64,000 nt of DNA from Sipunculus nudus (taxonomy: Eukaryota > Annelida > Sipuncula > Golfingiida > Sipunculidae), in assembly GCA_026874595.1 (NCBI GenBank), contig CM049314.1, positions 17,352,729 through 17,416,728 on the forward strand. The letters are read 5' to 3'. Below the pieces are notes generated by a model. It was not told the DNA's origin, ran no database searches, and saw only the letters and a program-made list of their open reading frames with translations. This document shows, in pieces, positions 11,958 through 24,203 of this stretch. A program made the position numbers and the translations under genes. Numbering within the stretch: position 1 is the first letter of the stretch; each line of letters starts with the position of its first letter.

Positions 11958-12199
11958 TTTACTCATATTCATTCAAATTACCAAAGTAAAAAATCATTCA
12001 TCTTTACCTTTTACTCTCCTGATTCATATTTCAACTAGTTACACCAAGCGATCGATTTGGTGTTCGTACGAAGTTGATTCGCTGATCACATGATCATGAC
12101 TCCTGGTGAAGTAGTACCCCCACAGTGTACCATGTGATCACATTTTTAAATCCAGGTTTAAATACCCCCGTTTTCCCTGGTTCTGCAATGAGTTCTGTG

Positions 12200-12254
12200 T
12201 GGCATAGTGGTTATGCAATTGGACTTGTATGCCTCAGGTCAGTGGTTCGAGACC
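12200..12254 (+). repeat. tRNA-derived SINE head or tRNA pseudogene
   Basis: TGGCATAGTGG at 12200-12210 fits the RNA polymerase III A box. GGTTCGAGACC at 12244-12254 fits the B box (GGTTCGANNCC) exactly. The spacing of about 33 bases is tRNA-like. I do not see a clean acceptor stem around it, so it is more likely the head of a SINE or a decayed tRNA copy than a working tRNA gene. Confidence 0.6.
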
Positions 12255-12459
12255 AGATCCAACCCGCTGTCTTTGTATGTCATGTCATGTGTACTAATAT
12301 TTCATGTATTTCATCTCTTTCAGGTACTACCACGCAGCCAAGTTCAAGATGTCCCATGAACAAATATATCGAGTGAAACAGGAGTCAGTAAATAGTTGTT
12401 ATATATGTATTGAAAACCCCCCAAAAAACTATACCCCTTTTTTCTCTCTATCCCCATCA

Positions 12460-13140
12460 ACTATATCGCCCTCTTAACCTTCTTTGCTAACCAGGGGTGC
12501 GTGAGTGATTCGACATTCGCTCCGAAACCTCAATTTTCCAAACAAAACTTGTCACACAAATCACAATGTATTCGGATATTCGAGACTTTACTGTATCCGT
12601 GAAACCAGTTTCCTTGATCTGATGAGTGACGATCCAGTATCTTTACATGTTACATTAACAAAATAATGATGAGTTCAGACTTCATCAAGCAAAATTTGTA
12701 GGGGGGCTGGGGTTGTTGACACCCGCGCAACATCCTTCAAATTCAATGGCTTCATCAACTGAGGCCATCATCACTCGACATTCGTTGACAACTGTTTATA
12801 AAACTTACACTCAGCCAAACTTCGAGATGACAAGCTATCTGATCCCGTCCTCACTCTGTATGGTCCAGCAGCCTCATACTGACGACGCTTCCGTCAACAA
12901 ACACGAAATATTATTAATAATCCACATTTATTTCCTCTACTTGGTTTACATGGACGGTTTCCGTCTCACGACCGACATCCGAACGTCTTTCGCACTCTCC
13001 ACGCAGTCGTCCTGTATGTGCACCATATTATTTCCGTTTGTTTTTTCTGTTCGGAGGTTTGCTTCTCTGTTATCCTCGAGCATCTAGACTGATTCCTGCC
13101 CAAAACTGTAATTGAAGGCGAAAGCAGTCTATTATGGGCG
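12460..13140. other. CpG-containing stretch with unassigned ORF
   Basis: This stretch is richer in CG dinucleotides than its neighbours. It holds a 124-codon plus-strand ORF (12713-13087) with no recognised domain, no clear repeat and no matching splice signals. It could be a decayed element or a promoter-like region. I do not call the ORF a gene. Confidence 0.3.
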
Positions 13141-13464
13141 GGACAAATTGAAAGAACTCCGCGCGTTTAATTAGCTGGGCCTATCCTTATTATGACTACA
13201 GGGCTCCTTTCATGTTATAATCTTTATAATTATAATAAAAATTGATGTCGTGATATTTCGTGTCCTTCTGTGTTGCCTATGATTATATTTACAGAAAACA
13301 GGATGTATTATATAGTCGCTGCGAAAACCACAAACCCCGACACTGGGTCGATTTTTTCCAAATTTGCTATGCAGTATTTCAGATGTACCCAATTTTCACA
13401 GATCAACACCCCATCCCAGGTGACCCCCTCAACATACTAGCGGATTTTTATCCCATAGTAAATG

Positions 13465-14300
<836 letters not shown>

Positions 14301-14979
14301 ATCTGGTTTCTTGAAATATTATATCCCCGTTCCAAGCCATTTTATAATTTTTCCCTTAATGATAAGAATGCTTATATTTTATAATTATCTATATATTTTT
14401 GTGATAAGATGTTCAGTTTATTTTTACATTTTTTAAAAATCAAAGCATACTGTTAATTATGTTGCCTATACCATTAAGACTGTATAGCTTATGTGGACAT
14501 ATATAATCATTAATTTTAGAATAGGCATTTTTGATTTATTACTTGTATTAACATTATTCAATATAACAGAACATTTTCTGCATCATTTCACCTTTTCTGA
14601 TTTCATTTAAGTTTACTAACGTTAACTATGAGTGACTATGTGACCAGGCCAAACGTTTGAAAAAGTGCGTCAGTTGCATTTTTAACAAAAGCATTCTTTA
14701 TAAAATGCAAGGGGGGATTAGGGGTATGTATACCCCCTATTTTAGCAAGAGGGGATGGTCAATGTAATCATCCCCCTTGATATTCTGGGAATAATAACTA
14801 TATATGTGAAAAGAAATATATTAATAATCAGAATTATAGACTTTGGTTTACTATGGAATGTTATATATCTCAAACTGGGTTAGAATTACCATGCATATAC
14901 TCTAAACATACTAACTTTTTAAAACAGTACACTTAATTGGAAAATTATTTAATTATGTCACACAATATAATAAAAGGTA

Positions 14980-15090
14980 TATATATATGTGTGTGTGTGT
15001 ATGTGTGTTTATAAAAAAAGGTCCCAATTTTGGAGCTCCCCCCCCCCACCCCACCCCAACGCCTGCGAGTCTTCCCCCCCCCCCCCCCTT
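14980..15090. repeat. (AT)n/(GT)n and poly-C tracts
   Basis: A short tatata/gtgtgt run (14980-15010) is followed by two C-rich runs (about 15039-15058 and 15074-15088). The 62-codon minus-strand ORF here is low-complexity. From 15150 to 16090 I recognise no gene; ORFs at 15233-15487 (plus) and 15257-15604 (minus) overlap one another and match nothing I know. Confidence 0.8.
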
Positions 15091-16095
15091 GAAGATAAAT
15101 TGACGCCACTGTAAAACTGAAAGATTCCTCAAATAAGACATAAATATGTTTACAAAATTATTTAAGACGGGAGTTGCTACTGAAGAAAGGACGAAATCAA
15201 CATAGGAGTCTTAATTAGGGGGCCTAGTAACCATGTTACAATATATGAATGTTAAGTTAAATATAGGAAGGTATCCCAAAATCTTGAGGTTCGGGGTAAA
15301 AAAAAAACAATATCAGGTTCAATCTGTGAAGGTAAAACGGGAAGAGGGGAACCAGATCACTCCATATGGCACGTACCAAGGCGCGAATCCGACGACGATG
15401 AAAAAAGTGAAGTCGCGGGTGCTCGAGTCGATAAAGTTGACTCCATGCAATAAGCCGGGACCTGTCATCGGCTCTCTCACCAATTAACGACAAAAGGTCG
15501 GGAGTAATTATAGTTTCCAGAAATTTGGCCTCAAAATATTGTAAGAAGAAATAGAAGCGTAGTGTTTCAAGATGTTTGTAGATGCCACACCAAACCAAGC
15601 GCAAAGGTATATATCCAAGACACCTCCCCAGGTTAGCTCCAGAACACCAAGCACCCAGGTCAAAACGCGAAGTCGACCAGCATCAGCCATGCCCACTCCG
15701 TGATGAGGACCTCGACACCCAAGCCACCAGCATGCAGACAGTTTGGCGTTAGTCTATAAACCTTTTCAAGTTGAATAAAGGCAAAGCCATTTTTGCGGAT
15801 TGGTGAAATTGGGTTGTCAGACTAGTGAGAAAATCTTAAAAGGTTATCAGGTCCGGAAAAGGGGGTTCTAGACCAAAAAAACATGTGTTTGAAAACCTTT
15901 AAAAGTTTGCGGCGACTGTAAAGCCAGGGGTCAAGACCCCAACTGGTTCCTCTACTGGTACCTTTCTCAAACTTTGTAAAGTAAATGGTATAGTTTTCAA
16001 AATAGGCTACAGGTGCCACTACCTCTCGGCCTAGATGGCCTGTAATAACAGCCCTCCATGCAGAGACGCATTGATGTGCGCTTACACGTTATCTC

Positions 16096-16323
16096 CAGTG
16101 GCGGATTTAGAGGGGACACGGGGGCGCTCGTACGTCCAACTCCTTTTCGACCATAACGTGTAACAAAATGAAAAAAAATATACGCTTAACACCGAGAAGC
16201 ATCGAATCACACTGTCTTTCTTCCCCTGTAAAAGTTATGAATTACACCTACTAGCAGCATACTTAATTGTACTTTTACCAAGATGGTGCCCCCCCCCCCT
16301 TTAAGACTCTGCATCTATCCCTG
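16096..16323. mobile_element. Probable MITE, 228 bp
   Basis: The left end cagtggcggatttagag and the right end ctctgcatctatccctg are inverted repeats at 11 of 17 positions. G-rich sequence follows the left end and a C run precedes the right end. This matches the layout of the element at 38577-38766. No target duplication was found, so the call is tentative. Confidence 0.4.
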
Positions 16324-18240
16324 ATTGCGAGGATAGAGTTGACGATATACTGTACGCTGGATCTGGCGGTTGTTCACTGTATATTATATATTTGGTTCCA
16401 TATTTGTTTGCGGCATCTTGCATCTATGCTTACTATTTTGCACCAATCATAACAAATCTAAAAATTGTAATCAGTACAAATTGTTAACCGTACGAGTCTT
16501 AAGTAGGCTAATGTTACTGTATAAGAAAATTGTAGAAGTACATACGCCAGTATATACGCAGGGGGCCGTAATTACTCTGTAAGTGAACAAACCATTGTAG
16601 TTAATGCAATGTCAAAATCTTTCTGGGATCTTTCAAGTTTTAATTTTCTAGCTCTAACAATTATGACATTACGCCAAGATCCGGCCAGGTGGGCGGCACA
16701 AGGGACACAGGCTTTAAATAAAACGCAAAACGAATGAGGACAAAGTCTTACAGAGTTCCAACAAAAAGTTTGGATTTCAATTTAAAGTGTTTTTTTTTTC
16801 AATTTTTGCACATTCCGCCTCATGTCCCATTAATTATGTTTTTAATTTCACCATTTTCGTGCACTGGTCTAATTTTAGTAAACGTAACATTAAATATTTG
16901 TAACAAGTTAAAGCAAGCGACTTGTTCCACTTGGTACGTCTTATATACAGCTATTAGTATGCAATTCAATTTTAAAAAGGAAATTATCAGTTTACCAAAT
17001 TCAGTTACTGTTGAGGCCAATAAATTAACACGTTTTCAGGAATTTCTTAGGATTTTAAACTAAATATTACAGAATACTATGATGCCCCCTTCTCTTATGA
17101 AGGCCAAACTATTGATCTGCTCGGCTGTGGGGACAAACACATCAGCATCGAGCGGTGGATAGATTTCACATACCCTTTTGCAGTTCATACTAGTTTACAC
17201 TCAAATATCCTATTTATATTTCCCATTAATCTGTTACACAGGCACAAGATGGCGCTCCAGTACCACTCCCACTGGATGCAACTGATGTTGGTTTTGGTTG
17301 AACTGTGGTGTATCAATCTACTATTAAAACCTTACCTTGATGGGCTGCAGGAAAAAAAAACAAACGAAAACAAATAACAGAAAAGATTCATTTTATTTGT
17401 GTAAATGTGAATAACAGGCCTAATACAAAACTCCTTTCATATATGCTTTCTAATGGGTAGCAACACTTGCTCATACAATAATAAACACATCAATATTTAC
17501 AAAAGTCAATTCAGATATATTTAATGTAAATAAGAAAATATATAAAACTTAGTTGCTATCACAGAGTGTAAGTTGCATATACAAGGTATTACGGTTATCA
17601 AAAACTAAAAAATACTGAATTGTGAGTTTGTGCAGTCTTTAACTATAAAACACTTTCAACAAAACTTGCAAACCCTACAATTAGGATAAACAAAATAATC
17701 AAACTGCTGTTATTACATTACTTTTTTATTATAATTACATTATTCTTATAGTATATGTCAATCTTAAATATGTATAATTGATTTATCGACAATGTTCTGT
17801 TGACACTATGCTGCCTCTATTTTTAAATGTATTTTCATGCTTGCTCTAAACATAATCAAATGGGTTGAAAATTGTTATGGAAGACACTGTATAAGATCAA
17901 GCAGACATGCGGCAGGCCTTGTGCAACATATTTTTATGGATTATGTATCTTTCCTATTAAGATATGGTTACATCATTCAGGTGTCATTCACAAGTAATGA
18001 TATACTGGTAAATCCACTTACAGAATAAATCAGGTAACACTTTGGCACTGAGGAAACTGCATTTTCAGTGTAATTTATATTTTAATTGATTTTTATTTTA
18101 CTACAGCAAAACGTGGTCAGCTCTGCTATTTCTGACAGCATCATGTGAACTGGAAACCTCCACATTTGCAATGTAAAGCAGAACATCCCCTTGCAACAGT
18201 TACAACTGTGAGATTGGTCAGATTAAAAATCAGAAGGACA
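16324..18240. other. Intron, no gene apart from a candidate micro-exon
   Basis: AT-rich sequence with short ORFs that carry no motif (16370-16582, 16734-17063, 17837-18028). The only splice-like structure seen is at 17336-17344, listed separately. Confidence 0.4.
17336..17344 (-). CDS. Candidate 9-base micro-exon of the coiled-coil gene
   Basis: On the minus strand a long pyrimidine tract ending cctgcag is followed by only CCCATCAAG and then gtaagg. Acceptor and donor are both close to ideal. At nine bases it would not change phase between the exons at 21426-21602 and 2688-2805, and it adds no stop in that frame. It could equally be a chance pairing of two good splice motifs. No transcript evidence is available here. 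Confidence 0.35.
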
Positions 18241-18385
18241 CTCCAGTGACCTTGACCTTTGATCGAACTTGTGACCTCAAAATCAAAAGGGATTCATCCC
18301 TTTTAGCAGGTAAGCCATATGTGAAAGAAGAAAGGTTTGGGAAAATAGGTTGGCTTAAAATGCACCCATAGGTACAATTTATGAG

Positions 18386-18387
18386 TT

Positions 18388-18426
<39 letters not shown>

Positions 18427-18427
18427 G
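18386..18427. repeat. (GACA)n microsatellite at the tail of a dispersed repeat
   Basis: About ten gaca units, followed by a diverged gacagaccgacac. The preceding 200 bases carry the gaccttgacctttgat type of sequence that accompanies such tails elsewhere in the window (42060-42120). Confidence 0.85.
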
Positions 18428-18751
18428 GTGTTCAACTGGTTGGACGCTCAGACAGACCGACACATGAATGGAAGTTTTTTTACACCTCCTCATGTAAATT
18501 TGTTGCCAGGATATACTTAATAGTCCAGCTATTAACCAGCTGTTAGATTAAAGACAACTGATTAGATTAAACATTATTTACAGTGCCCTTATCTCAAATA
18601 TGCATAATTGATATATGAGCAATAATCAGAACAGGATGTTGGTTTTAAGCACCGCAGATAGACAATATATCTTTTTATAAAGTTTATTATTTGCTTCCAT
18701 ATGTGCAAGGAAGTTAACCCTAAAAGTTCTTAATCAGCCCAGGTTCTTCAG

Positions 18752-19033
18752 CAGGGCTTGACATTCATGGTTAACTGTTTGCCAAGGGCACATGAAAGTT
18801 GCAGAAAATAGTGGAAGGGCAACTAGAAGTCTCCTCCTACTTGCCTGACTGGGTAAGTGGGTCCAACATACACCTTTACCCAAGTAAAGGCTTGAAAAAG
18901 GATCTCTGTGTTCTTGAATACAATACAATCAATAATATTTGTAGAGCAAGTAAAAATTCATGAAGGGCAAGTAAAAGCTAAATGTTACTTGCCCATTTGG
19001 GCAACTACTTTCAAAAGTTAATGTTAAGCCCTG
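18752..19033. mobile_element. hAT-type MITE, 282 bp
   Basis: The left end cagggcttgacattcatgg, which then runs on into ttaac, is mirrored by the right end gttaatgttaagccctg. Between them, tacttgcc and ggcaagta words are frequent. I associate this terminal sequence with widespread short hAT elements in aquatic animals. The 8-base flanks (ttcttcag, tccagcaa) do not match, so the insertion is old or the ends are slightly misplaced. Confidence 0.6.
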
Positions 19034-19126
19034 TCCAGCAATATCTTACCAATTTTCAGCCACAGTGACTCAAAGTCTGATTTCATTCAGGATTTTAACT
19101 TATTGTTACTCATACATGATTAATAA

Positions 19127-19620
19127 CAAGAGCACCACAAACGTGCATAATACACCCATTATAAGTCTTGTGACCTCTGACCTCATTAAATATGCATGAA
19201 ATCTGCTGAGGAATTTAATTGAGAAACTCTATTGGTAAATACGTATGTCTGAGTATCATATGAACAAGTTTCATGAAAATCCATAGGATTTTTGTTATGT
19301 CCCCAAAGTGCCTCCAAAGTGCAGTTACCTCTGACCTCATACTTAGGCGAGATATTTTATTGATTAACATTTTGATTAGTTTTATCAAAATCCTTCATAT
19401 TCTTTGTAAGTTATTGCGGCGACACCACAAAGTAGCTTGGTGACCCGTGACCGTATTAAATATGCGTGAATATTGCCCATAATAGAACACAGGTGAGAAA
19501 ACTTTTGGTAAGTAGTGAGTTTGGTGAATATCCATCAAAGCCCAGGAAAGTTATCGCACAGACACTAAAAGTTAACGGACGGACGGTGGGTATACGATTA
19601 TACTCCTATCATATGACAGG
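19127..19620. repeat. Dispersed non-coding repeat, copy 1
   Basis: Starts near aacaagagcaccacaaacg and runs to a cggacggacggtggg tail. It contains the phrases tctgacctcattaaatatgc and gtttcatgaaaatccatagg. The same phrases in the same order recur at 36560-36860. No reading frame is kept. Confidence 0.75.
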
Positions 19621-20285
19621 CATTTAAAATACTGGGAAATATAGGGCTTATTTTTGTTGTATCTTTCTTTTTATTATTTTACAAACATTTGTTGACTGAG
19701 CTTATGAGACCAAGTATACTTGTAGTTTCTCCTGTATATTTTCTAGTCATATCTTTTACAATTGAATTATGTATATCATTAGAAACCAGAGTATCACTTA
19801 TGTTAAGTGGCACCACTTAGTACTCAGGAAATTCTAACAGCTATATTTGCCACACAGGTTTGATTCCCTGTGTATCTATTAGAGCTGGTAGTTGCCCATC
19901 AAAGGTCAGCGGTGTTCTCAGGATTCTCTGGTTGCCTCCACCCATGCTGACTACTAAACAGTACCAACTGAGCCAAAGAGAGACTGACTCTCAATAGTTA
20001 TTTTAACTATTTTTACAACCCATATAAAATGGATAAAGTTTAACTTATTGTATCATCAAAATGGTAAGTGTCCTCAGCCTACCTGCCTTTCAATGGTTTT
20101 CATATAATAATAGGACCAAGCCAATGTGCGACTGTTAGCCCAGTATTGCAGTACCATTGATAGCATTATTGACTGGAAATAACAAGGCAGCAGCTTAATA
20201 AAGGTATTTACAATGATCCACTTAGCCAATAAGCTTCAGTGACAATAATCATCAAAAAGTATCAATACTGGCCGACCAATTTAAA
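19621..20285. other. Intron, possible SINE remnant, no gene
   Basis: Near 19855-19985 there is a B-box-like ggtttgattccc on the plus strand and an A-box-like tggctcagttgg on the minus strand. The orientations conflict, so I do not call a tRNA. A 49-base exon-like segment at 20083-20131 was considered and rejected on phase. Confidence 0.35.
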
Positions 20286-20289
20286 ACCA

Positions 20290-20830
20290 ACTGACCCATA
20301 ATAATAATAAAAATAATAATTTATTCTTATAATGCGCACATATCCAGAATACAAGACCCTGCTCCAGGTACATAACAATAAAATATATAAATAGCAATCA
20401 CATATATTTAAAATAAATGACAATAATTAGTATATATTTAAACCATAATGCCAGTGTTAAGATCAATAAAATGTCATTATACTAAATATTAAAACATGGC
20501 ATATAATCTATCAATTACATTAAATATTATCATAGGCTTGCCTAAAAAATTGAGTCATCAGTGCATGTTTAAATATATCAATAGAATCTGATTTCTTTAT
20601 ATAGTCTGGCAAACTGTTCCAGAGCATATGAGTACAACAACTGAATGCTCTTTCCCCATATGTAGATTATTTACTCCTAGGTTCATGAAGACCCATAAGC
20701 CATTCTAAACTTGAATAATTCTAGTACACACAAGAAGGCATGATTGTAACATATGATTGCGATCACCTGTTTATCTTCATGTTCCTTAAACAGACAGCAC
20801 CATCCAAAAGCCATGGACTGTCAAGGAAGA
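20290..20830. repeat. Interspersed repeat with (ATA)n tract
   Basis: An imperfect ataata tract followed by tttattcttataatgcgcac, and later ggcaaactgttccagagcat. The combination resembles a repeat found in many aquatic animals, in which an ATA tract precedes a GCGC-containing block and a cagag block. The family is not named here because the match is from memory. Confidence 0.5.
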
Positions 20831-21425
20831 AGATTATGAATAAGCATATGAAAATTTGATGTAAACTTTGTGTAATAGTGCCAACTCTATATATATCATG
20901 TAAATCAGAGTATTTTAGAAGCACCAGTATGCATCTAGCCATCCATCCATGCTAAAAACCAAACAGTAATAGCAACTCAAGTAAACCAAGCACAGATATA
21001 TGATGATAAAAAATAAGCATGTAAAGGTGCATCCACTCTTTACTACAGTAAAGAGGAAGATATAAACATGGTAAACTTAACAAGCATGACATACAATGCT
21101 AGTTTATACACAGTAATATAGGAAATACATAGAGACCTTCCAAATGTAACTGCAGTAAGGATCTCCAAAAGTAACAGAACATAGGTCACCTTTTTGCCAA
21201 GCCAGCCTTACTCTTTGCCAGGGACCAACGGTAATGGTCACCAGGGTCAGGTGGTCATGTGAGATGGGTGGTCAGAAGCATGGCATGCTGCATATTCATC
21301 AGTTTTATCATTTTTTTTTATGATCTCACAAGTTTTTTTTTTACATTTTTCCCTGTTTCAAGGTTTGAGATCTACAGGTGAGTAACAGATTCATTATTTC
21401 TCTCTCTGCTTCCATTTGCTGTCAC

Positions 21426-21602
21426 TTTCTCTTCACCATCTTCTCCTCCATCTCCCTCTGTTCCTGCATCCTCAGCAGACTCCGGTTGTTCTCCCTCATC
21501 AGTTGTCCCTGGAGTTTGATGTTGTCACGTTTCATTCTGTCCAAGTGGGACTTCAGTTCTTGATTTTCTCTCATTAGTTCACTGTAGTCTTTTCCTGAGC
21601 AC
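21426..21602 (-). CDS. Coiled-coil protein, exon (long heptad segment)
   Basis: Minus-strand exon with acceptor ttttgagcag. One base completes a Lys codon, then the frame reads CSGKDYSELMRENQELK, followed by a long Glu/Lys/Arg/Leu helix ending EEKMVKRK. The proposed donor is the gtgaca after GAGAAA, giving 177 bases and the phase needed by the exon at 2688-2805. If that donor is not used, the next codon is TGA. The gene could then end here and the exons at 617-2805 would be a different gene. Composition is typical of a dimeric parallel coiled coil. The family is not recognised. Confidence 0.75.
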
Positions 21603-22330
21603 CTGCTCAAAAATGATTAAAGATATATTTATAGTACCTATAGATGCACAACACAGGGGTGCCCAACTGCCTTCAAAATTCCACAATACCCACCAGATTC
21701 ACCTGTCTGACATGTAACTGCACTTATCATGAAAAACATATTAGATAGGTTGACTACCAAGTAATAACATGTATGTATGATGTGCAAGTTCTAACAGATC
21801 TTGTACTAATGTTCTAATTCAACTTTTTATTCTTTATTTACTTTCTATTGCTTAAACATGTTTGGGAATGATTTAAATTGAATGTTAATAGATTTTACAT
21901 TTTGCATATTTAACACTCTTCAAGGGGTCAGTCAAGAACAAAATCCTCCATCTACAAAAGTGCTGATTAATTTTTAAAATTGCACCAACAACAATACTAA
22001 TACGGCTTTTGTGAATACTTGCTATGGTTCGCACAACCCAGCAACATAAATAAATACATGTAAAAATGCAAGATTCACCACCGAATGAGGTGATGTCACT
22101 TAATATGTGGTGATGACGTCACAAATATTAATGGACAATATACTGAAATAATGCAACTATGTATATAATCATACATGTTTAATGATGTAATTAATTTTTT
22201 TTCTCTCTGTTTATTACAATGTATCAATATGAAAACATTAACATGAACTACATGTATTGATGATGAAATGATGTGAATCTGACAGTGACAATCCACTCAC
22301 CAAGTCAGTTTAGTCTTTAGGTCAACCATA

Positions 22331-23080
22331 CCTCACCATTTACCTCTGTACTTTGAACTTTCTGAACTAAACCACTTCCTTCTGTACTTTTTGTACTTCA
22401 ACACTTACTACTGTACTCTTTGTACTTCAGGGCATACTTCTGTATTTTCTGTAGTACACAATTTACTTCTGTACTTTCTGTACTACACTTACTTCTGTAC
22501 TTTCTTTACTTTACAACACTTCTGTACTTTCTGTACTACACAATATACTTCTGTGTTTTCTGTATTTTACCACTTACTTGTGTTTTCTGTACTTCACAAC
22601 TCACTTCTGCATTTTCTGTACTTCACCACTTACTTCTTTACTTTCTATACTTCACTTCACTCGTGCACTTTCTGTACCTTACCACTTCTATAATCAAGTT
22701 ATGTACAACATCATTTACCTCTGTGTTTTCTGTACTTCACCACTTACTTCTGTTTCCTGTACTACATCAATTACTAAAAACTCTGTACTTCACCTTTTAC
22801 TTCTATACTTCTACACATTTACTTCTATTTATTTCTGTACTTTCTGTACTTTATCACTTACTTCTGTTCTTTCTGTACTACACCACTTACTTCTGTACTT
22901 TCTGCACTACAGTTTTTACTTCTGTACTCTCTGTTCTACACAATTTCTGTACTTATCCATTTTCTTCTGTTTTTTCTGTACTACATCACTTTCTCCTGTA
23001 TTTTCTGCACTACAGTACTTTCTTCTGTTCTTTCTGTACTACACCATTTACTTGTGTACTTTCTGTACTACAGCACTTAC
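22331..23080. repeat. ~30-bp minisatellite built on an exon's 5' splice site
   Basis: About 24 imperfect units of 29-31 bases with cacttacttctgtacttt and ctgtacta as core words. The array abuts the exon at 23081-23269. The exon's last bases and donor (plus-strand cagcacttacttctgtact) are themselves one repeat unit, so many units read on the minus strand as AGTACAGAA followed by gtaagt or a variant. The long plus-strand ORFs here (22420-23100 and overlapping frames, Phe/Tyr/Cys/Leu-rich) result from a 30-base period and are not genes. Confidence 0.9.
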
Positions 23081-23269
23081 TTCTGTACTTGCTGTGCTAG
23101 TTTATGATTTTCTTGCTGAGATTTCAATAGATGTTGTCGAAGTATTGTTACTTCCTCTTCCTTCTTCTGTAGCCTTGCTTCCATCATCTTCAGCTGCTGA
23201 TTGGACGATATAAAACTGTCTGACTCTCGATCAACTGAAGGTCTTGCAAAAGCGAAATCCTTGCCTCGT
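23081..23269 (-). CDS. Coiled-coil protein, exon with start of coiled coil
   Basis: Minus-strand exon of 189 bases, with acceptor gattgtttcag and donor TACAGAA followed by gtaagtgc. One carried base plus 62 codons reads RGKDFAFARPSVDRESDSF and then a long amphipathic helix (MMEARLQKKEEEVTILRQH ... QQENHKLAQQVQ). The N-terminal third is polar and probably unstructured; the rest is coiled coil. Start phase matches the exon at 34101-34204 and end phase the exon at 21426-21602. The donor side runs directly into the 22331-23080 minisatellite, which has amplified this splice site. Confidence 0.88.
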
Positions 23270-23611
23270 CTGAAACAATCAGAAACACAGGTAGAGGTCA
23301 AACGTACAGAGCATTTTTCAGTTGCATAAAAAAATACTTTAAATTACATTCTATGTGACATGTTACTCTGAAACTTGTTTTATTAAACAAACATGAAATA
23401 TGCACTATTCACTGAATAATGCATTCACCTTTCAAAGCAATCACATGACTTTTACCTTACTTTTCCTTGAGGGAAAATATTCATATTGTAGGATATTCAA
23501 TATACCTTTATATACACCCTACATACATGGGACATTTCAAAAAGGACTGCTTGTTCAGGATAGTGGTCCGGGGCCAGGGGCTAATCATGAGTCAGTTGGG
23601 GTCTATTCTAC
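23270..23611. other. Intron between exon and LTR element
   Basis: AT-rich intron sequence. The last four bases, CTAC (23608-23611), are the left copy of the retrotransposon's target duplication. The plus-strand ORF at 23400-23771 crosses into the LTR and is not a gene. Confidence 0.7.
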
Positions 23612-24190
23612 TGTAACGAGGGTTGAAAAAGCAAGTATTGCTGGTAGGGACCTGTCTGACATGTTTCTGGTCGTAAAGCGGGCTTCAATCTGTAAACTTG
23701 TAAACTTGGCTTCCGCTGGGCTTTTATCCTTCTGTCCTGTCAAACGGGTTTCCCGAAGGGAATCTATTTAAGGGGGGCAACTGGCCATGCCTAGGTTAGA
23801 TCATAGCCAGAGCTCAACGGGTGCGGGTCGCCCAGACAGCTAACAGCTGTCGTCTAGACATCCCAGCTGGAAGCAACACTAACCACGTTTGGTAAGATCA
23901 GGGAGGCCCTTTCCTTTTAATAGTAACTACAGGGGCTTAAACTAAATAAAATCCTTTTGTTAAACTACATTAAGGGCGATGTAATATTTTCTCTTTTCAG
24001 TATTTGATCTTTGTAATTACCTGGGAATAACCCGGCAAACTTACTAATTTCTCATTACCTCTGGCAACCGTATTTTTGTGTTTTTTTGACTTAATAAAAG
24101 TTATTTATATTTATCAACGTCTCATTTTTTCAATTGTCTCTACATGCACTTAGCATGACCTTTGACCTGTAAGGTCATGGTCACGTTACA
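23612..24190 (+). repeat. 5' LTR, 579 bp
   Basis: Starts TGTAACGAGG and ends CACGTTACA. It keeps a 99-base segment (23746-23844) absent from the 3' LTR. That segment includes ctatttaagg, a TATA-like word. AATAAA signals occur near 23946 and 24094. A strong donor-like ttggtaaga lies near 23889, which could serve a spliced subgenomic RNA. TATA and donor roles are inference. Confidence 0.95.
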
Positions 24191-24192
24191 AA

Positions 24193-24203
24193 TGGTGGCA
24201 GCG
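24193..24203 (+). other. Primer-binding site, tRNA-Leu-like
   Basis: TGGTGGCAGCG begins two bases after the 5' LTR. It is complementary to the 3' end (CGCTGCCACCA) of animal tRNA-Leu of the AAG/TAG type. Eleven bases match. This is the expected place for the minus-strand primer site. Confidence 0.8.

Noticed and set aside
12713-13087. 124-codon plus-strand ORF as a gene
   Set aside because: No recognised domain, no splice partners and no codon pattern distinguishing it from the opposite strand. Left as an unassigned stretch.
15257-15604. 115-codon minus-strand ORF
   Set aside because: Overlapped by an equally open plus-strand ORF, with no motif and no splice context.
19855-19985. tRNA or tRNA-derived SINE
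   Set aside because: The A-box-like and B-box-like words are on opposite strands, so they cannot belong to one polymerase III promoter.
20083-20131. 49-base minus-strand exon-like segment with ctaacag acceptor and gtaggc donor
   Set aside because: Its only open frame ends in phase 0, which does not fit the exon at 2688-2805. The upstream polypyrimidine tract is poor.
22420-23213. Plus-strand ORFs of 226 and 211 codons rich in Phe, Tyr, Cys and Leu
   Set aside because: They read through the ~30-bp minisatellite in overlapping frames. A repeat period near a multiple of three keeps them open. The real exon there is on the other strand.
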